A stretch of 64,000 bases of DNA, from contig CAZFEK010000010.1 of assembly GCA_964517465.1 (NCBI GenBank), positions 1 to 64,000 on the forward strand, written 5' to 3'. The notes below the pieces were generated by a model. It had not been told where the DNA came from. It worked only from the letters and a program-made list of their open reading frames with translations, and searched no databases. Position numbers and translations under genes: made by a program. Position 1 is the first letter of the stretch, and each line of letters starts with the position of its first letter. Shown piece after piece: positions 1 to 7,750 of the stretch. The stretch comes from JACPUX01 sp964517465. GTDB lineage: Bacteria; Pseudomonadota; Gammaproteobacteria; Burkholderiales; Casimicrobiaceae.

Positions 1-57
1 GAACCTGTAACCCCCAGCTTAGAAGGCTGGTGCTCTATCCAGTTGAGCTACGGGCGC
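1..57 (-). tRNA. tRNA-Arg(TCT), 3' end outside the window
   Basis: On the minus strand the gene begins GCGCCCG and has a D arm and an anticodon stem-loop CCAGC-CTTCTAA-GCTGG, which gives anticodon TCT (arginine, AGA codons). The T arm starts but the acceptor 3' strand is cut by the window edge. It lies 27 nt downstream of a tRNA-Pro on the same strand, so the two are probably co-transcribed. Confidence 0.93.
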
Positions 58-84
58 TCGGTCGGGCGACAGAAATTCGAACTC

Positions 85-161
85 TGGTCGGGGTGGAGAG
101 ATTTGAACTCCCGACATCCTGGTCCCAAACCAGGCGCGCTACCAGGCTACGCTACACCCCG
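85..161 (-). tRNA. tRNA-Pro(TGG)
   Basis: A complete 77-nt cloverleaf on the minus strand. The acceptor strands CGGGGTG and CACCCCG pair fully, and a discriminator A and an encoded CCA follow. The anticodon stem-loop is CCTGG-TTTGGGA-CCAGG, so the anticodon is TGG (proline). It precedes the partial tRNA-Arg on the same strand. Confidence 0.97.
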
Positions 162-351
162 AATCGACGATTATCGCTTTTCGCCACCCGCCGGTCAAAT
201 TGCAGTGAGTTTCTGAGTTTCTCGTTTCTTCGCGCCGCTCTATTGATCTTAGAATCCCTCGAAGCGCACGCGGGCAGCGCGCGAGGTTTTGCAGGCCACC
301 GTGAGCGGCCGTCGCTAATCTCAGGGAAGGCTTGGTGCGTCTAGCTCAAGC

Positions 352-374
352 GCCCCCCAGCTTTGCAGGGGGGC
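352..374 (-). terminator. Possible terminator hairpin after the Ig-like protein gene
   Basis: A 7-bp perfect GC stem (GCCCCCC with GGGGGGC) encloses a 9-nt loop just downstream of the stop codon of the secreted Ig-like protein on the minus strand. No clear U tract follows, so it may be a weak or Rho-assisted terminator. I see no gene in the rest of 162-406. Confidence 0.35.
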
Positions 375-406
375 AGGCGAACTTGCACCGGGTCGGAAAC
401 CGGTGA

Positions 407-2839
407 TCAGTTTGTTACCACATGAGTAAAGGTCGCCGTATTGGAGGCGCCGCCAGGTCCGGAGCAGTTGTTCAGAAAGACGTGAGTCCCTGGAACAGAG
501 GGCGCGGCAGCTTTCGACCCGGACGTGCCGGTTGCCCAAGGATTGCTCGTGGGAAACTGCCAAACGCCATCTAGCATCTTCGTTACGGTACATGATGTGG
601 CTTGGCTCGAACTCCAATTCACGGTAAAGGATGTACCGGGGGGCGCCGATGGGCTGGTGCCGTTAATGTAGGCCGAAGGTCCCGAGCCAGAAACACAACT
701 CGTGCTCCCGCCGCTTCCGGAGACCATTTTTCCCGCAGGGCAGGTTACGGTATGCACAAATGAGGAAACGTTTGATAATCCACCTGGGCCGCTGCACTGC
801 ATGAAGAAGACGTGTGTTCCTGGCGCCGCGGGGTTGACTACTCTGTTCCCGGATAGGTCGGTAGCCCAGGGATTGGAAGTGCCGAACTGAACCACGTCGT
901 TCAAGGTTTTCGTGATTTGGCAGGTTGTCGCGTTGCTAGAATTCCAGCTTATCGTGTATGGGTTGCCGGAGACCGTGCTGGGCTGGGACTGTGAGATTGT
1001 TGCCGAAGGCACTCCACTCGCAGTTCGTTCAATTCGCACGTTATCGACAAACACGGTTCGGTCCTCACTGTCGACACCCTCCAGAGCCAACACATGAGAT
1101 CCACTCTGCCCAATGGAAAAAGCGACGCTCAGCGCCTCAAAGTTCGTGCCAGCCGGGACTAGTGTCGGTCCAACTTGAGTTCCGTCAACCCGAAGTCGCA
1201 AGGACTGCGAAAAGGGACTGACGCAGCACGCTCTTTGGGCCGCCGAGAAGCTCACCAGATAACTTCCTGCGTCCAATGAAACGCTCTGCGAAATACTGCC
1301 CTGTCCTTGAACAAAGGCTGTCTGGGAGCCCTCCGGAGCGAATGCCCCACCCCAAGCGCTCCCATTGCCTTGAACTCCGCTGTTGACGCTGAAAGTCCAG
1401 CCCAGCCCGACTCCGCTGGGATTGTACTGATACCCGCTACCAACAGCGGGCGTTTCGAACCCGCCATTCACCAGGCTGCCCGATACGGCATTGACCACTT
1501 GTAGCAGCGCCGTGCTGGTCGAGGTGGAGTTTCCCGCATCCCCGGAATACGCCGCCACGATGCTGTGCGAACCTGCGCTGAGTGCCGTGGTCGTACACAC
1601 CGCGTTCTTGGTGTTGCCGGTGCCACTGAGGCTTACGGCGCCGCATCCCGCAAGCGTCGTCGTCCCTTCCTTGAAGATCACTGTTCCCGTGGGGCTCGCT
1701 CCACTGACGGTGGCAGTGAGGCTGATTGATGCGCCCTGAGTTGCTGGGTTTGAGGAACTAGCCAGCGCGGTGCTGGTCAGCGTTTTAGTCGCGAACGCCT
1801 GCAGACCATTAAACCGGAAGCCGAGCGAATGATGTGGAATGCCCGTCTCCGTGGTGATCTCTAACCCATCAATAAACATGTCCCCTTCTTCATTAACGCC
1901 CTCGATCGTGAGTTCATGTGCGCCTCCGTCTGTCCACCCGAGGTCGATCAACGACTCCACGAAATCCGTCGAGCTGCCGTTGATGATTGTGGCGGCCCCA
2001 TTCGGCGCAATGACACGCAGGGCTTGAGCAGGGGAGTTAGCCCTCTTGGCCGTCCACAAGCGCAAAGTGTACCGCCCGGGCTCAAAGTTAATGGTCTGGG
2101 ATATCGCCGATTTCCCCTGGATAAACGCAGTTTGCGCTCCGTGCGGCGCATTCTCTGCTCCAAACGCACTTCCGTTGCGCTGAAGGCCGCTGTTGACAGC
2201 GCCGTTTCGGTTGGTAAATACCCAACCCGCGTTCTGGGGGGAATAAACCAGCCCTTGGGGGGCCAGTTCAGGCACCAGTTCAGGCACCTCAAAGCTCCAA
2301 TTTAAGATCGTAGGGATCGCAGGATTCGGCGGGACATTGACCTCACCGATGATGCCGAGCCGCGCGAGCACAAAATTCGAGGCATTGCAGATAATCGAGT
2401 TATTCTCGGCCACGCAAGGCAAAGGCGAACTGTTCAAAGACGAACTGTATTTCCTGAAGACTTCAGACATGATACTCTCGAATTGGCTCCGTGAGATAGA
2501 GATTCTCACTTTTCGTGGCGCGACAGTGTAGGGCGCGCTGCCGTTTGGTGAGGTGCCAGGCTTTTCCTCAAGGTATCCGCCTTCTCCGGCACCAAGAAAA
2601 CCAGTTGGTCGGAATCCTACGCCGAAATAGAAAATCTGTTGGGCCGGATCGTAATCTGCGTGACCTTGGCTCATTGCGCTTGTGCCCCGGCTGTCATAGA
2701 GCCCAATGTTCAGCATCAATCTGGTCTTGTAAACTGGGTCAACGAAATAGGCGCCCAAATTCACCTGGGCGCTGGCGAACCGATTGGTCGGGTAGGGGTC
2801 GGAGGTCTTGATTTCAAAGTCATCCACCTCAAGTCTTAC
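407..2839 (-). CDS. Secreted Ig-like/carbohydrate-binding-like repeat protein, downstream part (after frameshift)
   Basis: This 810-codon frame continues the signal-peptide-bearing frame that ends in the G9 run just upstream. It has no credible start of its own, and one inserted G or two deleted G would fuse the two into a protein of about 1000 residues. Order of parts: an extracytoplasmic N-terminal region; a first DUF642-like or carbohydrate-binding-like jelly-roll segment (near NWSFEVPELVPE); a bacterial Ig-like domain of the Big_3_5 type (TGTVIFKEGTTTL, then AYSGDAGNS); a second copy of the jelly-roll segment (LVNGGFETPAVG, FVQGQGSISQ); and two C-terminal repeats of about 85 residues sharing NPWAT and PGTHVF motifs. 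The C-terminal repeats contain Cys pairs. The domain set suggests a surface or secreted adhesin-like protein. No substrate can be named. Confidence 0.7.
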   Translation of the reverse strand, partial: VRLEVDDFEIKTSDPYPTNRFASAQVNLGAYFVDPVYKTRLMLNIGLYDSRGTSAMSQGHADYDPAQQIFYFGVGFRPTGFLGAGEGGYLEEKPGTSPNGSAPYTVAPRKVRISISRSQFESIMSEVFRKYSSSLNSSPLPCVAENNSIICNASNFVLARLGIIGEVNVPPNPAIPTILNWSFEVPELVPELAPQGLVYSPQNAGWVFTNRNGAVNSGLQRNGSAFGAENAPHGAQTAFIQGKSAISQTINFEPGRYTLRLWTAKRANSPAQALRVIAPNGAATIINGSSTDFVESLIDLGWTDGGAHELTIEGVNEEGDMFIDGLEITTETGIPHHSLGFRFNGLQAFATKTLTSTALASSSNPATQGASISLTATVSGASPTGTVIFKEGTTTLAGCGAVSLSGTGNTKNAVCTTTALSAGSHSIVAAYSGDAGNSTSTSTALLQVVNAVSGSLVNGGFETPAVGSGYQYNPSGVGLGWTFSVNSGVQGNGSAWGGAFAPEGSQTAFVQGQGSISQSVSLDAGSYLVSFSAAQRACCVSPFSQSLRLRVDGTQVGPTLVPAGTNFEALSVAFSIGQSGSHVLALEGVDSEDRTVFVDNVRIERTASGVPSATISQSQPSTVSGNPYTISWNSSNATTCQITKTLNDVVQFGTSNPWATDLSGNRVVNPAAPGTHVFFMQCSGPGGLSNVSSFVHTVTCPAGKMVSGSGGSTSCVSGSGPSAYINGTSPSAPPGTSFTVNWSSSQATSCTVTKMLDGVWQFPTSNPWATGTSGSKAAAPSVPGTHVFLNNCSGPGGASNTATFTHVVTN

Positions 2840-3393
2840 CCCCCCCCTTCCGATGCGAAAGGCGCTGTGAGCCCAGTGTTCCGGCAATCGTGAGGGTTAT
2901 TGGGGTCGTCATAAAGTGCGCACAGCTCCCCGGAGAAGTCGGCGTTTGGACCACCATAGAAGCCTATCGGATCTTCGGCAGCCCAGGTGTTGAGAAACAT
3001 TCCAACCTGCCTATCTAGCAACTCCAAACCGAAGGAGTTATCGTAGCTAGGAGTTACGTTGGCGTTTGCTCGCCAGAATACCCCCTGCGCTGTGCCAATG
3101 AATCCCGTTTTCCCCGCGTACGGATCTGGATTCCCCGCGTACGGATCTGGAGAAGTAACGCTGCCAAAGAAGGTGCCAGCTAGCCTGACATCCGATTTGA
3201 ACACTTTGAAAGCTTGGCCTTGGCAATTCGGTTCCTCCTGCCCCAACCATCCGCGAGCTACTGCCCGCGCGCACTCCTGATTAATGACCTCTGGGCTCTT
3301 AATGAGGGACACCTCGCCAACTTGCGAAAAAGCTCCGCAACCGTAAGCAAACATAATCGATGCAATTACCAGCAGAACGCTCTTCGACTTCAT
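2836..3393 (-). CDS. Secreted Ig-like repeat protein, N-terminal part with signal peptide
   Basis: The start is the ATG giving MKSKSVLLVIASIMFAYGCG, chosen because AAGGAGAGGAG lies just upstream. The N terminus is an export signal. A Cys follows the hydrophobic core (FAYGCGAF), so a lipoprotein is possible, but the lipobox is imperfect. After about 180 residues the frame runs into nine consecutive G and stops at once with TAA. The downstream reading frame continues the protein without a start codon. An in-frame 21-bp tandem duplication encodes a repeated DPYAGNP-like unit. As read, the product is a 185-residue truncated secreted protein; with a one-base slip in the G run it becomes full length. 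No family is recognised for this N-terminal part. Confidence 0.7.
   Translation of the reverse strand: MKSKSVLLVIASIMFAYGCGAFSQVGEVSLIKSPEVINQECARAVARGWLGQEEPNCQGQAFKVFKSDVRLAGTFFGSVTSPDPYAGNPDPYAGKTGFIGTAQGVFWRANANVTPSYDNSFGLELLDRQVGMFLNTWAAEDPIGFYGGPNADFSGELCALYDDPNNPHDCRNTGLTAPFASEGGG
2839..2847 (-). repeat. G9 homopolymer at the frame break
   Basis: Nine consecutive G on the coding (minus) strand lie exactly where the two frames of the secreted protein meet. Length 9 gives a stop (TAA) directly after the run; 10 or 7 would restore the reading frame. Runs of this length are known slippage sites in phase-variable surface proteins, but they are also a common assembly error. Confidence 0.85.
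3110..3151 (-). repeat. 21-bp perfect tandem duplication, in frame
   Basis: Two identical adjacent 21-bp units (3110-3130 and 3131-3151) add seven residues without changing frame, giving two DPYAG units in the secreted protein's N-terminal part. This looks like a recent slippage duplication. Confidence 0.9.
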
Positions 3394-3626
3394 TACTCCT
3401 CTCCTTCGATTGCAAGCTGCGATCTCGGTTGGCGGCAACTGATCCGGTGGGTACCATATGCTTTGGACCCAAGCTCATGTTGCCAGATAGATATTCTTCT
3501 AGACCTGCGCGCCAGAACTTGCCGTTGTGCGCTTCTTGCTACGGATTCTGCCAGATTTCGGGCTGCTTTGCTCGTGAGATTGCAGTTCGTCAGCGAAACG
3601 CCAAAGCCGGATGGAGGCGCGCCCGC

Positions 3627-5582
3627 TCACCGCGGCAAGACAAGGACAAAGCGGGTCTCCCGTTCCGCCGACGCGGCGAGGCGCAAGTCTCCGTCATGAG
3701 CCCGAGCAATCTCCCTTGCCAGAGCCAGCCCCAGGCCCACGCCTTCCCTTTGCCGGCTTCGCGAGGGATCGGCGCGAAAGAAGCGCTCGAAGATGCGTTC
3801 TCGGTCAGCGACGGCAATTCCCGGACTGGCATTGGAAATCGCCACTTCGAGGTGGCTACCTGCGGATCTCGCGGCAATCTCGACCCAACCCGCTGGAAGG
3901 TTGTACTTGATGGCGTTACTGATGAGGTTTTGCAGGAGCTGGCGCAGGAGATCTGGGTCCGCGCGCAGACTCAAGCCCGGAGCAATCGCTTCCCGGACGC
4001 TGATGTTCGGCGCTAGCAGGCGCGCATCATCGGCAAGTTCGCTCAGCGCCCGGCTCAGATCAAAGGTCTGGCGATGCACGCGCAGCCCACCGGCGTCGGC
4101 CTGCGCCAGCAGCAGGAGCTTGCGCGAAATCGCCGACAGTCGCCGCACTTCCGCAAGCAGGCCGCCCAGCGTTGCCTGAATGGCACTGCCCGGTTCCACC
4201 TGCTGCAGCGCGCGCTCGATTTCTCCCTGCAGGATCGCCAGCGGCGTCTTGAGCTCGTGCGCGGCATCCGCGGAAAAGCGCGAGGCCTGCAGAAAGCCTC
4301 GCTCCAGGCGTTCGAGCATGGCATTAAAAACGGTGATCAACTCCTCGAACTCGCGGTCCTCCCGAGCACTGGCGACCCGCTCCGACAAGCCCTGCGCAGT
4401 GATGCGCCGAATGCTTCCCGAGAGTCGTCGCAGCGGGCGCAGCGCCCGGTCCGACAGAAACCATGCCCCCAAGGCAATCAATACCAGAGCGACCGGCAGC
4501 GCGAGGAAGAACCCATTGCGCACCGCACCCATGGTGTCGTCCACCACGCCCAAGTCGATACCCAACACCAGCCGCCGCTCCGGGGCGGTAAAGACCGCAA
4601 GGCGCCAGCGTTTTCCTGCGGCGGGAAGCGTGAACCACTCGGGCGGATCGAGCGGCGGCCGGACCCGCAAGCCCGGCGGGAGACGAGGATCCGCCTGAGC
4701 CAGGGTCAAGGATACCGACCGCATCTCACCATGCAGATCGCTCCTGGGGATTGGCGCCGGGTGTCCGTCAGGCGGCCCCGCGTCTCCTCGCCGAGGTCTT
4801 TGCAGCGGGGCCAAGTCGCCCGGTTCGTGCACGGGCGGCCGGAGCCCGCGCCGCTCCGGGGGAAACCCTGGAGGTCTCGGGATCTCACCGCCCCCGCGCC
4901 AACCTTCTTCTCGCTCGAAAGGTCCGCCGGGCGGACGCAATCCTGGGCGACGATCCCCCGGGGGCGGTCCGCCGAAGAACGGCGCGGGGGCGACCTGATC
5001 GGATCCGGCCCTGCGCGGCTGCGGCGTGGGAACACGCTGCAAAGGCGCTACATCATCCGCAGCCCTAGACCCGGGCGCCGGAGGCGGAGTGGCCGCCGAA
5101 CCGCCCGCCTCGTCGGGCCGTTTCTCGCCGCCGGCGGCAGCCCCGCCCAATCTCCTGGGTTGGCTCTCATCCCCGTTGAGCCGGCGCGCGGACTCCGGAT
5201 CAGCAAACCGCTCGGATGAAGGGGGGCCCCAGGGCGGGGGAGGAAGGGGCGTAGCCGGCGGCAGGGGTACCTCCAGGCCCTTGGGCCAATGCGCCGAGCG
5301 ATAGCGCACCTGGTTGCCCGAATCCAGTGCCAGGATCAAAACGCGATCGCGCTGCCCAGAGGCCTGGGTTTCGGCGAGGATTACCTCCAAGAGCCCCCAG
5401 TGCCCCGGCCCCTCGGGCCGGCCCAGCTCGCGCAAACCCCGCGCCGAAAGATCGTGATCGAGCTTCAGGAGCTCCGTCTGGCGTATCGACCACCAGGCCA
5501 TGGCTCCGAACCCGGCCGCAGCCACGCCGGCGGCAAGCATGGACCACAAGGCCATGCGTAAGCGGAAGGAGCGCAACAACAT
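3627..5582 (-). CDS. Two-component sensor histidine kinase with long Pro-rich sensor loop
   Basis: An inner-membrane sensor kinase of 651 residues. A first transmembrane helix lies at about 10-32 and a second at about 356-377. A HAMP linker follows, then the H-box AAHELKTPLAI with phospho-accepting His near 442, the N-box LLQNLISNAIKYN near 549-561, and the G-box GVGLGLALAREI near 615. The region between the two helices is unusually long (over 300 residues). Its centre, roughly 106-285, is low-complexity sequence rich in Pro, Gly and Arg, unlike the compact sensor loops of most EnvZ/CusS-like kinases. The gene starts 7 nt after the response regulator stop, so the two form one operon. The signal sensed cannot be inferred. 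Confidence 0.93.
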   Translation of the reverse strand: MLLRSFRLRMALWSMLAAGVAAAGFGAMAWWSIRQTELLKLDHDLSARGLRELGRPEGPGHWGLLEVILAETQASGQRDRVLILALDSGNQVRYRSAHWPKGLEVPLPPATPLPPPPWGPPSSERFADPESARRLNGDESQPRRLGGAAAGGEKRPDEAGGSAATPPPAPGSRAADDVAPLQRVPTPQPRRAGSDQVAPAPFFGGPPPGDRRPGLRPPGGPFEREEGWRGGGEIPRPPGFPPERRGLRPPVHEPGDLAPLQRPRRGDAGPPDGHPAPIPRSDLHGEMRSVSLTLAQADPRLPPGLRVRPPLDPPEWFTLPAAGKRWRLAVFTAPERRLVLGIDLGVVDDTMGAVRNGFFLALPVALVLIALGAWFLSDRALRPLRRLSGSIRRITAQGLSERVASAREDREFEELITVFNAMLERLERGFLQASRFSADAAHELKTPLAILQGEIERALQQVEPGSAIQATLGGLLAEVRRLSAISRKLLLLAQADAGGLRVHRQTFDLSRALSELADDARLLAPNISVREAIAPGLSLRADPDLLRQLLQNLISNAIKYNLPAGWVEIAARSAGSHLEVAISNASPGIAVADRERIFERFFRADPSRSRQREGVGLGLALAREIARAHDGDLRLAASAERETRFVLVLPR

Positions 5583-5589
5583 GTCGGAG

Positions 5590-6264
5590 TCAAGATTCCT
5601 TGCGCAACCGGTAGCCCACGCCGCGAATACTCTCGATCACGGAAGCGCCTTCGGCGGCGTCGATTTTGCGCCGCAAGCGTTGCACGCAGGCATCGACGAG
5701 GTTGGTATTGGGATCGAAGTCGTAACCCCAGACGTGCTCCAGAATTTGCGTTCGTGTGAATACGCGCCCCGGCGAACGCATGAGGTATTCGAGCAAGGAA
5801 AACTCGCGATTGGTCAGTTCGATCACCCGCTCCCCCAGTCGCACCTGACGCTCGATCCGATCCAGACACAAGCCTCCCAGACGCAGCAGATTGCTCCGCT
5901 CGCCGCTGACGCGCCGAGCAACGGCGTGGATGCGCGCGATCAACTCTTCGACGTAAAACGGCTTGGCAAGGTAATCGTCAGCCCCCTGATTGAGCCCCTC
6001 GATCCGATCATCGAGTTCGTTGCGCGCCGTAAGCAGAATTACCGGGGTGGCATTGCCAGCGCGGCGCAGCCCTTTGAGGATGGACAAGCCGTCGCGCCCC
6101 GGGAGCATGATGTCGAGCAAGATCACGTCGTACACGCGGTTGCTGGCATAAGCATAACCTTCGTCGCCGCTGCCGCAGTGATCGACGTTCATGCCTTGCT
6201 CGCGCAGCCCGGAACACACGAAGCCGGCGATGCGCGGCTCGTCTTCGACCAATAGCACATTCAT
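5590..6264 (-). CDS. OmpR/PhoB-family response regulator
   Basis: A DNA-binding response regulator of 224 residues, partner of the adjacent kinase. The receiver domain begins MNVLLVEDEPRIAGF, with the acidic pocket in VEDE. The phospho-accepting Asp is in VILLDIMLPGRDG, and the conserved Lys in DDYLAKPF. The C-terminal winged helix carries LTNREFSLLEYL and the recognition-helix region VDACVQRLRRKID. I chose the ATG at MNVLLVEDE because the receiver fold begins there; an in-frame extension upstream has no similarity to the family. The gene is divergent from the PqqD-like operon, with about 134 bp between the start codons, so this regulator could control that operon as well as itself. Confidence 0.95.
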   Translation of the reverse strand: MNVLLVEDEPRIAGFVCSGLREQGMNVDHCGSGDEGYAYASNRVYDVILLDIMLPGRDGLSILKGLRRAGNATPVILLTARNELDDRIEGLNQGADDYLAKPFYVEELIARIHAVARRVSGERSNLLRLGGLCLDRIERQVRLGERVIELTNREFSLLEYLMRSPGRVFTRTQILEHVWGYDFDPNTNLVDACVQRLRRKIDAAEGASVIESIRGVGYRLRKES

Positions 6265-6398
6265 GGGCGCGATGGTAACGCCGAAGCAAAGCGGCGTGCA
6301 TGATATTTCTGTCATCATCGAAGTGGTCTTCCGGTCATCCACAGGCGGTGCAATGGCATCCGTCGCCGCGACTCCGCGGCCCCCTTTGGAGAACCCTC

Positions 6399-6647
6399 AT
6401 GCCGCTTCTGCGCAGCTTGCAATGTACTCAGGAAGGCTTCGCTTTCGATCCCGAGAACGGCACGGCCTACCTTCTCAATGCGACCGGTCGGCTGGCCTAT
6501 GAAGCGCTTGTTGCGGGGGAATCGATCAGCGCCGTCGCCACCTTGCTGGCACAAAAATGCCTGATCGAAACCGCCACCGCGGAGCGCGATCTGCGCGACT
6601 TCGTGGAGCGCCTGGCGAGTTATGAAGTATTCGCGGACGCGCCATGA
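6399..6647 (+). CDS. PqqD-like (RRE-type) small protein
   Basis: A cytoplasmic protein of 82 residues. Its winged-helix pattern (GFAFDPENGTAYLLNATGRLAYEALVAG, seen as short blocks such as NGTAYLLNATG) matches the PqqD family, whose members bind precursor peptides as RiPP recognition elements or sit in HPr-rel-A type gene sets. The ATG was chosen over a longer frame because TTTGGAG precedes it and the PqqD fold starts there. It is the first gene of a five-gene operon: its stop overlaps the ATP-grasp start (ATGA). I see no obvious precursor peptide gene beside it. The family call is good; the partner peptide or substrate is unknown. Confidence 0.75.
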   Translation: MPLLRSLQCTQEGFAFDPENGTAYLLNATGRLAYEALVAGESISAVATLLAQKCLIETATAERDLRDFVERLASYEVFADAP

Positions 6648-7750
6648 ACCGCCCGATCATCGCCCTCTCAGGCATCAACGCTGCGGACAATCCCGGTCCC
6701 GGAACCGGTGTGGCCCGCAGCCTGCTCGAAGACCCGGCGTTGCGCCCGCGCCTCCTGGGTCTCGCCTACGACGCCATGGAACCTGGGCTCTACATGGATT
6801 GGCTGTTCGAGCATTCTTACCTCATGCCCTATCCCTCGGAAGGCGCCACCTCCCTGATCGAGCGTTTGGAACAGATCAAGTCCGGCCCGGGCCTTGATGG
6901 CGTGATCCCCAATCTCGACGTCGAGCTTCCGGTTTATCTCCAAGCTCAAGCGGCGCTCGAGGCGCGGGGCATACGCTCTTTTTTGCCCACGCTGGAGCAG
7001 TTCCGCTTGCGTTCCAAAGAGCGACTCCCCGAGATCGGCGCATCCATCGGCGCCGAGGTTCCGGAGACGATCGCCTTGACGCGTTTCGAGGATCTGACCG
7101 CGGCCTGCGCGCAGTTCGGCTTTCCGCTGATGGTGAAAGGGCCTTTCTACAAAGCCTATCGCGTCACGAGCCTCGAAGAAGCCCAGAGACGCTTTCATCA
7201 GCTCGCCGCGGAGTGGGGGTTCCCGATCCTGCTGCAACGTTGGGTCGCCGGAACGGAAGTTAACCTGGTGGGAGTCGGCGACGGAAACGGCGGCGACTTC
7301 GGCTTGGTGGCCGTCAAGAAGGTTTGGGTCACTGAGCTGGGAAAAATCTGGACCGGTGTCACCATCCAACACCCCGCGCTCACCGACGCGGCGCGCGCTT
7401 TCCTGGGCCATTACCGCTGGCGCGGCCCCTTTGAAATCGAGGCCATCGCAAGCGCCGACGGCCGCCTCAAACTGATCGAAGTCAATCCGCGCTTTCCCGC
7501 CTGGGTTTATCTCGCCACCGGCGTGGGGGTCAATCTTCCGGCCGCTCTGGTGCGCGCCGCCTTGGAATTGCCTCAGGAGCCCAAGGCGGAATACACCGCG
7601 GGCAAGCTCTTTGTGCGCTACACCTATGAAATCGTTACCGATCCCGCACCGATGCAGGAGTTGATGATCAACGGCCAACGCTCGCGGCCGGAACACGCGG
7701 CTTTTCATGCTTTGCCCCAACTTCGGAGTAACCATGTCCATCCCCTATGA
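6644..7750 (+). CDS. ATP-grasp carboxylate-amine ligase-like protein
   Basis: A 368-residue protein of the ATP-grasp superfamily, which couples ATP to a carboxylate through an acyl phosphate and then joins it to an amine, thiol or similar group. Visible hallmarks are the nucleotide-binding Lys in FPLMVKGPFYKAYRV, the loop LLQRWVAGTEVNLVGV, and the metal-binding Glu/Asn in KLIEVNPRFPAW, preceded by FEIEAIAS. The N-terminal pre-ATP-grasp domain begins PIIALSGINAADNPGPG, which resembles a small nucleotide-binding fold. It overlaps the PqqD-like gene by 4 nt and the decarboxylase gene by 17 nt, so translation is probably coupled. The substrate is unknown; the neighbours suggest an amino-acid-derived or peptide-derived molecule. 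Confidence 0.85.
   Translation: MNRPIIALSGINAADNPGPGTGVARSLLEDPALRPRLLGLAYDAMEPGLYMDWLFEHSYLMPYPSEGATSLIERLEQIKSGPGLDGVIPNLDVELPVYLQAQAALEARGIRSFLPTLEQFRLRSKERLPEIGASIGAEVPETIALTRFEDLTAACAQFGFPLMVKGPFYKAYRVTSLEEAQRRFHQLAAEWGFPILLQRWVAGTEVNLVGVGDGNGGDFGLVAVKKVWVTELGKIWTGVTIQHPALTDAARAFLGHYRWRGPFEIEAIASADGRLKLIEVNPRFPAWVYLATGVGVNLPAALVRAALELPQEPKAEYTAGKLFVRYTYEIVTDPAPMQELMINGQRSRPEHAAFHALPQLRSNHVHPL

Noticed and set aside
407..2887. The 826-codon frame as a complete gene starting at MPEHWAHSAF
   Set aside because: The first 16 codons overlap the upstream frame, lack a ribosome-binding site and signal peptide, and the protein sequence runs on from the signal-bearing frame across the G9 run.
4074..5219. 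381-codon plus-strand frame opposite the sensor kinase
   Set aside because: It is an Arg/Gln-rich antisense shadow of the GC-rich kinase gene with no start signal or family match.
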